Origin: CAYUYM01 sp964449305
GTDB lineage: Bacteria; Bacteroidota; Ignavibacteria; SZUA-365; CAYQST01
Assembly: GCA_964449305.1 (NCBI GenBank)
Contig: CAYUYM010000115.1
Coordinates: forward strand, 1-11,504
DNA: 11,504 nucleotides
Reading direction: 5' to 3'
Shown here: positions 4,983-11,504 of the stretch, one piece after another
Layout: every line of letters begins with the position of its first letter
Position numbering within the stretch: the first letter of the stretch is position 1
Notes under the pieces: model-generated
What the model was told of the DNA's origin: nothing
Seen by the model: the letters and a program-made list of their open reading frames with translations, nothing else
The model's database searches: none
Made by a program: the position numbers and the translations under genes

Positions 4983-7256
4983 ATGGAACACCCTGAACCA
5001 CCTGCCTGGCGCAACGACGCCCACGCGAAAGTCACCGGCAAAACCAAGTACACCGACGACCTGAAATTTCACGGCCTGCTGCACGCCGTGCCCGTGTATT
5101 CCGACCATGTGCACGCGCGCATCATCCGGATCGACACCGCCGTGGCTGCAGCTGCGCCGGGTGTGGTGCGCGTCCTCACGGCGGCCGACATCCCGGGGCA
5201 CAACCGGCACGGGCAGATCACGCAGGATCTGCGCATCCTGGCTGATGATCGCATCCGCTACAATGGCGATGTCATCGCTCTCGTCGTCGCGGAGTCGCGC
5301 CAGGCCGCCATCGCGGCAGCGGCGCTCGTGAGGCTGGAGGCCGAGCCTCTCCCCGCCGTGCTGGATCCGGAGACGGCCCTGTTGCCGGACGCTCCGCTCG
5401 TGCACGAAAACCACGGCACGAACGTCATCAACACGCACCGCGTGCGGCGCGGCGATGTGGAACGCGGATTCGCGGAGGCGGACGTCGTCATCGAGCGGGA
5501 GTTCTCCACGCAGTTCATCGAACATGCCTACATGGAGCCCGAGGCGGCGCTCTGCATCCCGCGGGCCGACGGGGTGATGGAGATCCTCGGAAGCATGCAG
5601 CATCCGACCTCCACGCGCCGCTTCGTTGCCGGCCTGCTCGGCGTGCGTCTCGCCGATGTGGAGATCACCGGCACCCCCATGGGCGGCGGCTTCGGCGGCA
5701 AGGACGACACGGCCGCCATCGTCTGCGCCCGCACCGCGCTGGCGGCGATGCTGCTCGGCCGGCCGGTGAAGTGCATGTACCGCCGCGACTGGTCCATCCG
5801 CGAGAGCTACAAACGGCATCCCTATCGCGTCCGGTATCGCATGGGGCTGAAACGCGACGGCCGCATCCATGCCGTCCGGGTGCGCATCGTGGCCGACGGC
5901 GGGGCCTACTGCTCCGTCACGCCCTGGGTCACCTGGCGCTCCACTGTGCAGTGCTGCGGTCCCTACACGGTGGACCATGTGCATTGCGACACCATCGGGG
6001 TCTACACGAACAATGTGTTCACCGGCGCCATGCGCGGCTTCGGATCGCCGCAGATGAACTTCGTCATCGAGCAGATGGTGGAGATCGCCGCGGAGGAGCT
6101 CGGTATGTCGGCCATCGCCCTGCGCGAACGCAACATGGTGCGGCAGGGCTCCGTCACCATCACGGGACAGACACTCGGCCCGCACACGGTGGCCATGCAG
6201 CAGGTGCTCGACGAGGTGCTCCGCGCCACACACTACGAGGAGCGGCTCCAGCGCTGCACGCACGGGGCCGGTGACGACGAGGAGCTCCATGGCATCGGCC
6301 TGGCGATGAGCTACCGCGGTGTGAGCCTCGGGGCGGAGGGGACGGACTTCTGTGCCGCCATGATCAACGCCCAGGCCGACGGCTCCATCCTGCTGGAGAC
6401 GGGCCTGCACGAAAACGGGCAGGGGCTGGAATCCGCCGCGATGCTCATCCTTGCCGACGAGCTGGGCGTCCCCGTCCACCGCATCCGCTACCGGCGGGCG
6501 TCGAGCTCCGTGATGCCCGACAGTGGCACCACGGTCGCCTCGCGCGGCACCATCATGGCGGGCGGTGCCACGGCCATGGCGGCGCGCGAGCTGAAGCGGA
6601 AGATGGCGGCGACCGCGGGAGCCATGCTCGCGTGCGCCCCGGACGACATCCGTTTCGCCGATGGGATGCTTGCATCGGCGGCGGGCAGCCTGGAGTGGAC
6701 CGCGGTGATACGCGAGATGTTCCGGACGCAGTGCTTCCCCCATGCCTTCGGTGTGTTCCAGGCGCCGCGTGTTTCCTGGGACGAGGAGACGGGGCAGGGC
6801 GATGCGTATTTCACGTGGGTCTACGGCTGCCAGGCGGTGGAGCTCACGGTGAACCGCCACACGGGCAGGATCACGCTGCTGAACATGGTGGCGGCCCACG
6901 ATGTGGGGCGTGCCGTGAACCCTGCCATGGTCCGCGGTCAGATCTTCGGCGGCATGGCCATGAGCACGGGCTACGCGCTCCATGAGGAGGTCCGCTTCGA
7001 TGCCGGCCGGATCGTCAACCTCAACCTCAATTCGTATCGCATCCCGCGATCCACCGACATGCCGGAGATGACAGCCATCATCGTCGCGAACCCCGATCCC
7101 GTCTCACCGACAGGCGCCAAGTCGATCGGCGAGCCGGCGAACGAGATCATGGCGCCCGCCATTGCGAATGCCGTGTATCATGCCACCGGCATCCGCCACC
7201 TCACGCTTCCCATCACAGTGGATCCCGCTGCCATCGGCGGGGGGAGGCGGCCATGA
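4983..7256 (+). CDS. xdhA: Xanthine dehydrogenase family, molybdopterin-binding subunit
   Basis: The product has 757 residues, close to E. coli XdhA (752). A hammerhead domain (residues about 15-120, KVTGKTKYTDDL onward) precedes the Mo-cofactor domains. Visible marks are GGGFGGK at 234-240, AMRGFGSPQ at 349-357, ENGQG at 477-481, and GEPANEI with the likely catalytic base Glu717. By eye, Glu185 (AYMEPE) and Arg278 (KRHPY) match the purine-orienting Glu802 and Arg880 of bovine xanthine oxidase. The stacking Phe914 seems replaced (Val322), so the substrate could be xanthine, hypoxanthine or another N-heterocycle. It should hydroxylate its substrate with water and pass electrons to the adjacent [2Fe-2S] subunit. 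It overlaps the next gene by 4 nt (ATGA), so the two are coupled. No signal peptide is seen, so it is probably cytoplasmic. Confidence 0.92.
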   Translation: MEHPEPPAWRNDAHAKVTGKTKYTDDLKFHGLLHAVPVYSDHVHARIIRIDTAVAAAAPGVVRVLTAADIPGHNRHGQITQDLRILADDRIRYNGDVIALVVAESRQAAIAAAALVRLEAEPLPAVLDPETALLPDAPLVHENHGTNVINTHRVRRGDVERGFAEADVVIEREFSTQFIEHAYMEPEAALCIPRADGVMEILGSMQHPTSTRRFVAGLLGVRLADVEITGTPMGGGFGGKDDTAAIVCARTALAAMLLGRPVKCMYRRDWSIRESYKRHPYRVRYRMGLKRDGRIHAVRVRIVADGGAYCSVTPWVTWRSTVQCCGPYTVDHVHCDTIGVYTNNVFTGAMRGFGSPQMNFVIEQMVEIAAEELGMSAIALRERNMVRQGSVTITGQTLGPHTVAMQQVLDEVLRATHYEERLQRCTHGAGDDEELHGIGLAMSYRGVSLGAEGTDFCAAMINAQADGSILLETGLHENGQGLESAAMLILADELGVPVHRIRYRRASSSVMPDSGTTVASRGTIMAGGATAMAARELKRKMAATAGAMLACAPDDIRFADGMLASAAGSLEWTAVIREMFRTQCFPHAFGVFQAPRVSWDEETGQGDAYFTWVYGCQAVELTVNRHTGRITLLNMVAAHDVGRAVNPAMVRGQIFGGMAMSTGYALHEEVRFDAGRIVNLNLNSYRIPRSTDMPEMTAIIVANPDPVSPTGAKSIGEPANEIMAPAIANAVYHATGIRHLTLPITVDPAAIGGGRRP
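7241..7247 (+). promoter_or_regulatory. Ribosome binding site of the [2Fe-2S] subunit gene
   Basis: GGGGAGG lies inside the end of the large-subunit gene, 5 nt before the ATG at 7253, and fits translational coupling. Confidence 0.7.
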
Positions 7257-7729
7257 CGCTCACGGTCAACGGCGTCGTCCACGACCTTGAGGGCGCCGTC
7301 CTCGACAGGCGGATGATCGACTTCCTCCGCGAGGACCTCGATCTGACGGGCGTGAAGAATGCCTGCGACATCGGCGCCTGCGGTGCGTGCACCATCATCA
7401 TCAACGGCAGGGCGGCCCGCATCTGTCCGAAGCATGTGCGCGACTACGATGGTGCCGACATCCTCACCATCGAGGGCCTCGCCGCACCCGATGGCACGCT
7501 GCATCCCATCCAGCAGGCCTTCATCGATGCCGGCGCCATCCAGTGCGGCTACTGCACGCCGGGCATGGTGCTGGCCGGGCACGCCCTTCTGCTCCGAAAC
7601 CCCTCACCCACACGCGCCGAGATCCGCAAGGCCATCCAGGCCAACCTCTGCCGCTGCACCGGCTACCAGCAGATCATCGATGCCATCGAACGGGCGGCGG
7701 AGTGGTATCAGAGGACAGTTGACAGTTGA
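7253..7729 (+). CDS. xdhC: Xanthine dehydrogenase family, [2Fe-2S] iron-sulfur subunit
   Basis: The product has 158 residues, the usual size of a separate hydroxylase small subunit (E. coli XdhC is 159). The plant-ferredoxin-type cluster is bound by Cys38, Cys43, Cys46 and Cys58 (CDIGACGACT and RIC). The second, alpha-helical cluster domain has Cys98, Cys101, Cys133 and Cys135 (QCGYCTPG and LCRCTGY). All eight ligands are present. It relays electrons from the molybdenum centre of the large subunit to an acceptor. No FAD-subunit gene separates or follows the pair, so the acceptor protein is unknown. The last codons and the TGA stop fall inside a GACAGTT GACAGTT tandem repeat, so the very C-terminus (TVDS) is probably not conserved. 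Confidence 0.94.
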   Translation: MTLTVNGVVHDLEGAVLDRRMIDFLREDLDLTGVKNACDIGACGACTIIINGRAARICPKHVRDYDGADILTIEGLAAPDGTLHPIQQAFIDAGAIQCGYCTPGMVLAGHALLLRNPSPTRAEIRKAIQANLCRCTGYQQIIDAIERAAEWYQRTVDS

Positions 7730-7735
7730 CCGGTC
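7714..7735 (+). repeat. Short GACAGTT tandem repeat spanning a stop codon
   Basis: GACAGTT occurs twice in a row (7714-7727), followed by GACCGGT. The stop codon of the iron-sulfur subunit (7727-7729) lies in it. Similar short intergenic repeats reappear after ygeW. Confidence 0.6.
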
Positions 7736-7800
7736 ACCGCCAAGGAGCGGTTTCCGGATGTAGCATCCCGACGAATTTTCCAACTTCATCCATAGGACTC

Positions 7801-8982
7801 ATGAGCACCACCAGTTGTGAACAAGCATTGACGGCTCTCGCGCACCTCGATCGCCCGATGGTCGGAACCGACTTCCTGCTCACGTGGGAGAAGACGCAGT
7901 CGCAGATCGAGGCGGTCGCGGCACTGGCCGCGTGTTTCAACCAGATGCACCGCGAGGGGCGGTCGTTCCGCGTCTTCGACACCGGCCTGGCCATCTCGCT
8001 GTTTCGCGACAACTCCACGCGCACGCGCTTCAGCTTCGCGTCCGCGGCCAACGCCCTCGGCCTCGGGCTCTCCGAGCTCGACGAGGTGAAATCCCAGATC
8101 GCCCATGGGGAGACGGTGCGTGAAACCGCCACCATGATCTCCTTTCTCGCACAGACGATCGGCATCCGGGACGACATGTACCTCGGCGAGGGCAACAGCG
8201 GCATGCGCGAGTTTGGCGATGCGATCCAGGAGGGCTACGATCAGGGCGTCCTGCATCAGCGCACGACCATCGTCAACCTGCAGTGCGACATCGACCACCC
8301 CACGCAGTCCATGGCCGATCTTCTCCAGTTGCAGGCGCACTTCGGCTCGCTCGAGGCGCTCCGGGGGCGGACGCTGGCGATGACCTGGGCCTACTCCCCA
8401 AGCTATGGCAAGCCGCTCTCGGTGCCGCAGGGCATCATCGGCCTGCTGACGCGCTTTGGGATGAACATCCGCCTCGCGCACCCGGAGGGCTACGATCTGC
8501 TTCCGGATGTGGTCGCGCTGGCTGCCAGGCAGGCGGAGGCCTCGGGCGGTTCCTTCACGCATTCGCACTCCATGGACGAGGCGTTCGACGGGGCCGACGT
8601 GGTCTACCCGAAATCCTGGGCGCCGTTCTCCGTGATGCAGCAGCGCACGGCCCTCCTCAAGACCGCCGACCGCGCGGGGCTCGCCGCGCTCGAGGCTCAC
8701 TGCCTCGACACCAACGCCCGCTTCCACACCTGGGAGTGCGACGAGCGGCGCATGGCCTCCACACGCGATGGCAATGCGCTCTACATGCACTGCCTCCCCG
8801 CCGACATCAGCGGCGTGAGCTGCGCCCGCGGCGAGGTGGCACAGACGGTGTTCGACCGCCAGCGCCTCGCCACCTACCGCCAGGCCGGCTTCAAGCCCTT
8901 CGTCATCGCCGCCATGATCTTCCTCTCCCGTATGCCGGATCCCACCGGGACGTTGCGGCGGCTGCTGGAAGGAAGCATGTGA
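7801..8982 (+). CDS. ygeW: Knotted carbamoyltransferase YgeW
   Basis: From the ATG at 7801 (AGGA 3 nt upstream) the product has 393 residues; E. coli YgeW has about 396. It belongs to the aspartate/ornithine carbamoyltransferase superfamily. The carbamoyl-phosphate loop STRTR is at residues 72-76, HPTQ at 166-169 and HCLP at 330-333, all in family order. DNSTRTRFSFASAANALGL and the Ser/Glu-rich stretch after it are typical of YgeW rather than of biosynthetic ornithine carbamoyltransferase. The substrate of YgeW is not settled. Its constant place next to a PLP lyase and xanthine dehydrogenase-type genes links it to anaerobic purine or urate breakdown, perhaps releasing carbamoyl phosphate for ATP formation (inference). 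The frame is open upstream to an ATG at 7726, but that extension is repeat sequence. Spacers are 71 bp before and 101 bp after. Confidence 0.93.
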   Translation: MSTTSCEQALTALAHLDRPMVGTDFLLTWEKTQSQIEAVAALAACFNQMHREGRSFRVFDTGLAISLFRDNSTRTRFSFASAANALGLGLSELDEVKSQIAHGETVRETATMISFLAQTIGIRDDMYLGEGNSGMREFGDAIQEGYDQGVLHQRTTIVNLQCDIDHPTQSMADLLQLQAHFGSLEALRGRTLAMTWAYSPSYGKPLSVPQGIIGLLTRFGMNIRLAHPEGYDLLPDVVALAARQAEASGGSFTHSHSMDEAFDGADVVYPKSWAPFSVMQQRTALLKTADRAGLAALEAHCLDTNARFHTWECDERRMASTRDGNALYMHCLPADISGVSCARGEVAQTVFDRQRLATYRQAGFKPFVIAAMIFLSRMPDPTGTLRRLLEGSM

Positions 8983-9030
8983 GCTGTCAAGTCATCACGT
9001 TGCTGGTGTTCAAGAGGAGACAGGGCGGAC

Positions 9031-9075
9031 TGTCCACACTTGTCCACTGACCACAATTCACTGACCATTGTCCAC
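9031..9075 (+). repeat. Short direct repeats in the spacer after ygeW
   Basis: CACTGACCA occurs at 9045-9053 and 9059-9067 (14-nt period), and TGTCCAC at 9031, 9041 and 9069. They fill most of the spacer and leave no good Shine-Dalgarno sequence before the next ATG at 9084. Confidence 0.55.
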
Positions 9076-9083
9076 GGAAATTC

Positions 9084-10544
9084 ATGTCCAGAATCATTCC
9101 TCCCATCAACCCTGAAGTGCGCAGGCGCACTGTTGTCCGATGCCGCGAGAAGGGCATCATCATCCCCACGTTCCGGCAGATGCGCGATCCGTCGCTCATT
9201 CCGGAGTCCATCGCACGCGAGCTGCTGTCCATCGGTCTCTGGGATGTGCATCCGCGCAATCTGTTTCGCATCACGTGGAAGAACGATGTCGCCACGGGGC
9301 TGTTCGGTGGTGTGAACCACATCGAGATCCCGCGGGCCATCACCGGCGTGGATGCACGCATCATCGGGCTCACCGGCAGGTTCTTCCCCACGGGTGCGCA
9401 CAAGGTGGGCGCGGCCTTCGGTTGCCTCGTGCCGCGCCTTGTGACCGGCGCCTTCGATCCGGAACATCACCGGGCGGTGTGGCCGTCCACCGGCAATTAC
9501 TGCCGTGGCGGGGCGTTCGATTGCGCCATCCTGGACTGCACCGCCGTGGCCATCCTCCCGGAGGAGATGTCGCAGGAGCGCTTCCACTGGCTGCGCGGCA
9601 TCGGCGCGGAGGTGATCGCCACGCCCGGCTGCGAATCCAACGTGAAGGAGATCTACGACAAATGCGCGGAGCTGCGCCTCGATCCACAGAACGTCATTCT
9701 CAACCAGTTCGATGAGTTCGGCAATCCGCTCTTCCATCACTCCGTCACCGGCCCGGCCCTGGAGGAGGTGTTCCGCCAGCATGCGGGCAACGGGAGGGCA
9801 CGCCTCGCGGCCTACGTCTCCGCAACCGGCTCCGCAGGCACCATCGCCGCGGGGGATCACCTCAAGACGCTGCATCCCACCATGGCCATCGTCGCCTCCG
9901 AGGCGCTCCAGTGTCCCACGCTGTCCCGGAACGGCTTCGGCGCCCATCGCATCGAGGGCATCGGCGACAAGCATGTGCCATGGGTGCACAACGTCCGCAA
10001 CACCGACGTCGTCGCCGCCATCGACGATGAGGACGCGATGCGCGCCTTCCGCCTCCTCAATCTTCCGGACGGACAGCGCCGGCTCGCCGATGCGGGCGTG
10101 TGTGCCGATGATGTCGCACGCCTGCCCCTGCTGGGCATCTCGGGCATCTGCAACCTGCTGGCCGCCATCAAGACGTCGAAGTACTTTGAGCTCTCGGCCG
10201 ATGATGTGATCCTCACGGTGTTCACGGACTCCGCCGACATGTACCAGTCGCGCCTCGTGGAGCTCGAACACGAGAAGGGGCCCTACTCCGCGACCCAGGC
10301 GGCGTGCGATCTCGATGCCGTGTTCCACCACCAGGGCGTCGACAATCTCCGGGAGCTGACCCACCCCGAGCGCAGGGCCATACACAACCTCAAGTACTAC
10401 ACCTGGGTGGAGCAACAGGGCAAGTCGGTGGAGGACCTCAACGCCCAGTGGCATCCGGAATTCTGGAGCACGATGTTCGCCGGGGAGGAGGAGGCCTGCG
10501 ACCGCCTCATCGAGGAGTTCAATGCCGAGGTTGCGAGCACCTGA
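9084..10544 (+). CDS. Fold-type II PLP-dependent enzyme in the ygeX position
   Basis: The product has 486 residues and belongs to the cysteine synthase/tryptophan synthase beta (fold-type II) group. Lys107 in PTGAHKVGAAFG is the likely Schiff-base lysine. STGNY at 135-139 is the asparagine loop that contacts the cofactor ring and substrate carboxylate. SATGSAGT at 246-253 is the phosphate-binding Gly/Ser loop. TDSADMYQSR near the C-terminal side resembles the ring-nitrogen segment. E. coli YgeX (diaminopropionate ammonia-lyase, 398 residues) has a different lysine motif (RFGLNAFK), and this protein is about 90 residues longer, so it is a related but distinct subfamily. It probably eliminates ammonia or another group from a small amino acid made in the same pathway; the substrate cannot be read from the sequence. 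There is no clear ribosome binding site. It overlaps mocA by 23 nt. Confidence 0.85.
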   Translation: MSRIIPPINPEVRRRTVVRCREKGIIIPTFRQMRDPSLIPESIARELLSIGLWDVHPRNLFRITWKNDVATGLFGGVNHIEIPRAITGVDARIIGLTGRFFPTGAHKVGAAFGCLVPRLVTGAFDPEHHRAVWPSTGNYCRGGAFDCAILDCTAVAILPEEMSQERFHWLRGIGAEVIATPGCESNVKEIYDKCAELRLDPQNVILNQFDEFGNPLFHHSVTGPALEEVFRQHAGNGRARLAAYVSATGSAGTIAAGDHLKTLHPTMAIVASEALQCPTLSRNGFGAHRIEGIGDKHVPWVHNVRNTDVVAAIDDEDAMRAFRLLNLPDGQRRLADAGVCADDVARLPLLGISGICNLLAAIKTSKYFELSADDVILTVFTDSADMYQSRLVELEHEKGPYSATQAACDLDAVFHHQGVDNLRELTHPERRAIHNLKYYTWVEQQGKSVEDLNAQWHPEFWSTMFAGEEEACDRLIEEFNAEVAST

Positions 10545-11124
10545 TCCGGCCATGCTGCCGGTGGTGATCCTCGCCGCCGGCGAGGGGCGCCGCATGGGCG
10601 GGCCCAAGGTGCGCCTCGTCGTCGATGGCCGGCCGGTTCTGACACACATCGTTGCACGCCTGAACGCCGCGGGCCTGAAGCACGTGGTCTGCGTCGTGCA
10701 GCCGTCGGACGCGGTGGAGATCGCGGCCCTCGGCTCCGGGGCGCAGGTGGTCGTGAACCCGCATCCCGAACGCGGCATGCTTGCGTCGCTCGCCGCGGGC
10801 GTCGCTGTCATGGGCACGCAGCACGGCGTGATGGTGGCGCACATCGACCATCCCCATGTCGCGGCATCCACCTACGCCGCGCTCGCGGAGGCGCATTCCC
10901 TCTGGCCGGAGTGCGTCATCAAGCCCGTGGCATCGGGCCGGACGGGGCACCCGCTGATACTGCCCGCATCCCTCCTCACGCATCTGCCCGACAGCGACAT
11001 CGACGGCGGACTGCGCACGGTGCTCCAGCGCATCGCGCTCCCGGAGCGCTGCGTCGAGGTGCAGGACGAGGGCATCCATCACAACATCAACACTCAACAG
11101 GATCACGCGGTGAGGTTTCCATGA
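10522..11124 (+). CDS. mocA: Molybdenum cofactor cytidylyltransferase
   Basis: The product has 200 residues, typical for MocA. The nucleotide-binding motif is LAAGEGRRMGGPK (residues 17-29). The AAG form fits MocA (CTP) rather than MobA (AGG, GTP). IDHPHV stands where the family has DQP, followed by TGHPLILP and the C-terminal NINTQQD segment, all in family order. It transfers CMP to molybdopterin to give the cytosine dinucleotide cofactor used by xanthine dehydrogenase-type enzymes, so it probably serves the hydroxylase encoded upstream. The start at 10522 has GAGGAG 4 nt upstream and overlaps the PLP gene by 23 nt. ATG 10552 (MLPVVILAAG) is the alternative and lacks a ribosome binding site at normal spacing. 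The end overlaps the next gene by 4 nt. Confidence 0.91.
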   Translation: MPRLRAPDPAMLPVVILAAGEGRRMGGPKVRLVVDGRPVLTHIVARLNAAGLKHVVCVVQPSDAVEIAALGSGAQVVVNPHPERGMLASLAAGVAVMGTQHGVMVAHIDHPHVAASTYAALAEAHSLWPECVIKPVASGRTGHPLILPASLLTHLPDSDIDGGLRTVLQRIALPERCVEVQDEGIHHNINTQQDHAVRFP

Positions 11125-11504
11125 CACCAGAGTTCTATCAGCTCATCCTCGATGCAGGCCGGCAGGGCCGCGCATTGTGGATGGCCACCATCGTCCGTTC
11201 AGAAGGCTCCGGCCCGGCCGCTCCTGGCATGAAGATGCTCGTGGGCACAGAGGGGCGCATCGCGGGCACCATCGGTGGTGGCGACATCGAACACCAGGTC
11301 ATCGCCCGCATCATCGGGCAGTGCCCCCGGAGCGCGACGCTGTGGCGCTACGACCTCGGGACGGGCGCCGAGGGCGATCCGACCAGCATGATCTGCGGTG
11401 GAGTGCAGGAGGTGTTCGTGGAGCCGTTGTGGAACGCGCCGCCGCTCATCATTGTCGGGGGCGGGCATGTCGGCATGGCGCTCTCGGCCCTTGCCGCACG
11501 CACC
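11121..11504 (+). CDS. XdhC/CoxI-family molybdenum hydroxylase maturation factor (3' partial)
   Basis: The visible 128 residues start at an ATG that overlaps the mocA stop (ATGA), with TGAGG 5 nt upstream. The N-terminal XdhC/CoxI domain shows ATIVRSEGSGPAAPGMKML, then GTIGGGDIE (residues 49-57) and MICGGVQEVFVEP. The second, Rossmann-like domain begins with IIVGGGHVG (GGGHVG at 113-118) and is cut by the window end. Proteins of this family deliver or sulfurate the molybdenum cofactor for xanthine dehydrogenase-type enzymes before insertion; E. coli YqeB and the Rhodobacter XdhC chaperone are relatives. It should not be confused with the iron-sulfur subunit, which E. coli also names XdhC. Its place after mocA suggests both serve the large hydroxylase subunit. 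Confidence 0.9.
   Translation, partial: MTPEFYQLILDAGRQGRALWMATIVRSEGSGPAAPGMKMLVGTEGRIAGTIGGGDIEHQVIARIIGQCPRSATLWRYDLGTGAEGDPTSMICGGVQEVFVEPLWNAPPLIIVGGGHVGMALSALAART

Noticed and set aside
4704..6983. A 759-codon open frame on the minus strand
   Set aside because: It is the antisense shadow of the hydroxylase large-subunit gene and the end of the methyltransferase gene. Its translation is rich in His, Arg and Gly with no domain, as expected opposite a GC-rich gene.
7726..7800. Longer start for ygeW
   Set aside because: The 25 extra residues translate repeat and spacer sequence and overlap the previous gene's stop. MSTTSCEQ at 7801 gives the usual family length.
8874..10871. A 665-codon open frame on the minus strand
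   Set aside because: It is the antisense shadow of the PLP enzyme and parts of ygeW and mocA, all of which carry clear family motifs on the + strand.

Overview
The window looks like a piece of a GC-rich member of the Bacteroidota/FCB group. The main reason is the first gene: it ends in what reads as a type IX secretion (Por) C-terminal sorting domain, a system largely confined to that group. Several genes lack a clear Shine-Dalgarno site, which also fits. The species cannot be named from the sequence alone.

The window falls into two halves. The left half (about 1-4000) is accessory, repeat-rich and lower in GC. It holds the 3' end of the secreted-protein gene, a stretch of about 870 bp with no convincing gene, a DUF805 membrane-protein gene, a minus-strand membrane ORF whose upstream part is cut off by an IS, and an ISL3-family IS (2280-3602) whose transposase carries two frameshifts. 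Beyond the IS lies a seven-unit tandem array of 23-24 nt (3647-3809). It directly abuts the second copy of a 92-bp dispersed repeat; the first copy lies at 1243-1334. The two copies match at 88 of 92 positions by eye, and each contains a short hairpin. They bracket the DUF805/IS segment as direct repeats.

The right half (4018 to the end) is dense, GC-rich and entirely on the + strand. It opens with a class I methyltransferase very like E. coli YjhP. After a 218-bp leader comes a molybdenum-hydroxylase/nitrogen-catabolism cluster: molybdopterin subunit (XdhA-like), [2Fe-2S] subunit (XdhC-like), the knotted carbamoyltransferase YgeW, a fold-type II PLP enzyme, the molybdenum cofactor cytidylyltransferase MocA, and the 5' part of an XdhC/CoxI-family maturation factor that runs off the end. 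Three junctions are translationally overlapped: 4 nt, 23 nt and 4 nt.

This content matches the anaerobic purine/urate catabolic loci known from E. coli (ygeW-ygeX-ygeY-hyuA, mocA, yqeB, xdh) and from gut anaerobes. The inferred division of labour is that the hydroxylase transforms a purine or other N-heterocycle, MocA and the XdhC-family factor supply it with cytidylated, sulfurated cofactor, and YgeW and the PLP enzyme handle downstream carbamoyl and amino intermediates. Three points are unusual: there is no FAD subunit between the two hydroxylase subunits, the PLP enzyme is not a typical YgeX, and the spacers around ygeW consist of short direct repeats.
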